From positions 1 through 64,000 of the forward strand of contig CACZUX010000019.1 in NCBI GenBank assembly GCA_902784475.1: 64,000 bases of DNA. Direction: 5' to 3'. Below the pieces are notes generated by a model. That model was not told the DNA's origin and did no database searches. It saw nothing but the letters and a program-made list of their open reading frames with translations. Source of the stretch: an uncultured Bacteroidales bacterium. Lineage in GTDB: Bacteria; Bacteroidota; Bacteroidia; Bacteroidales; Bacteroidaceae. Below, piece after piece: positions 63,587 to 64,000 of the stretch; position 1 is the first letter of the stretch; the number at the start of each line of letters is the position of its first letter. The position numbers were made by a program, and so were the translations under genes.

Positions 63587-64000
63587 TTCCTTCCAAAGTC
63601 TGCGGGGATTTCGCCCCATTCTTCCGTAGGCCATTTCAGCACCTGATTGGTTTGAGGGTGGCCTCTCAGCCAGGCTTCGGCCCGGGCCACCATGTCCAGA
63701 GCCTGTGCCGTTTCATCCGTGCGCTCCAGCGTGGTCTTCGCCTTGCGGTTGCGCACCCAGGCCATACCGCTCACGGAGTCGGAATAAACAGGCATCTTCA
63801 GTCCCTTTTGCTGCAGCAGGGCCAAGGCGTGCACGATGGCCAGAAATTCGCCGATATTATTGGTGCCTTTGATGGGTCCGAAATGGAATACGATGCGCCC
63901 AGAAGGCAGATGCACACCCCGGTATTCCATTTTTCCGGGATTGCCGCTGCATGCAGCGTCAACGCAGAGGGCTTCTTTGATGTCCGACGGGCTCATCTCG
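63583..64000 (-). CDS. rnhA: Ribonuclease HI, N-terminus outside the window
   Basis: At least 138 residues of an RNase H fold are present. Catalytic residues appear as Asp in LCVDAACSGNPG, Glu in NNIGEFLAIVHAL, Asp in PVYSDS and Asp in ADFGRK at the C-terminus. The frame stays open to the window edge; Bacteroidetes forms usually carry an N-terminal viroplasmin domain, so the ATG at 63996 is probably internal. It removes RNA from RNA-DNA hybrids. Confidence 0.88.
   Translation of the reverse strand, partial: EMSPSDIKEALCVDAACSGNPGKMEYRGVHLPSGRIVFHFGPIKGTNNIGEFLAIVHALALLQQKGLKMPVYSDSVSGMAWVRNRKAKTTLERTDETAQALDMVARAEAWLRGHPQTNQVLKWPTEEWGEIPADFGRK

Overview
The window looks like a chromosomal segment of a GC-rich member of the Bacteroidales, probably near Prevotellaceae. 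The reasons are the repeated Bacteroidetes -7 promoter element TAnnTTTGC (often with TTG or TTTG about 19-21 bp upstream), a V-type ATPase operon carrying a DUF2764 gene, meso-diaminopimelate dehydrogenase, SufBCD, Bacteroidales DUF families (DUF1573, DUF4838, DUF4488, DUF3784) and weak Shine-Dalgarno signals. The genus is inferred, not proven. I see no insertion sequence, prophage or CRISPR array.

Layout. 1-3143: 3' part of a U32-family protein and a GH3 beta-glucosidase. 3235-6566: a small unknown protein, ddh, tRNA-Asn (minus strand), an S41 processing protease and a 37-aa membrane peptide. 6679-11266: rimP-nusA-infB. 11292-16097: small membrane protein, sufBCD and a DUF2851 protein. 16098-18643: repeat-rich intergenic DNA with small envelope proteins. 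18638-21588: an Lrp/AsnC regulator divergent from metY-cysK, with a palindrome in the shared promoter region. 21663-32006 (minus): a seven-gene unit that I read as a synthase-dependent exopolysaccharide export system tied to a partner-switching regulator. 32007-32592: a promoter followed by a rod-shaped non-coding RNA that resembles 6S RNA. 32593-38269: AAA+ ATPase, alpha/beta hydrolase, comM, typA and rpsO. 38461-50065: surface-glycan genes (YfhO, glycosyltransferases, two acyltransferases, LicD, a flippase), including a decayed glycosyltransferase and an IspD-like gene lacking its 5' end. 50193-57748: V-type ATPase operon. 57830-63586 (minus): five genes that look like a CDP-activated head-group or phospholipid pathway. 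63583-64000: RNase HI, cut by the window edge.

How the genes work together. The exopolysaccharide unit pairs an inner-membrane processive GT2 with a TPR/beta-barrel outer-membrane exporter and a DUF4838 lipoprotein that could be a matrix hydrolase. This is the logic of pga, bcs or pel loci, but the associated regulators are a sensor/PP2C phosphatase/HATPase kinase fusion and a STAS protein, with no c-di-GMP module visible. I consider this the strongest candidate for an undescribed system here. The V-ATPase ring subunit keeps all the residues that bind Na+ in Enterococcus NtpK, so this pump may work on sodium.

Short-period tandem arrays recur: three separate arrays of five degenerate heptamers (one inside a coding region), one array of four 22-bp units and one of three 11-bp units. 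All functional calls come from motif recognition by eye. No alignment, folding or database search was run.
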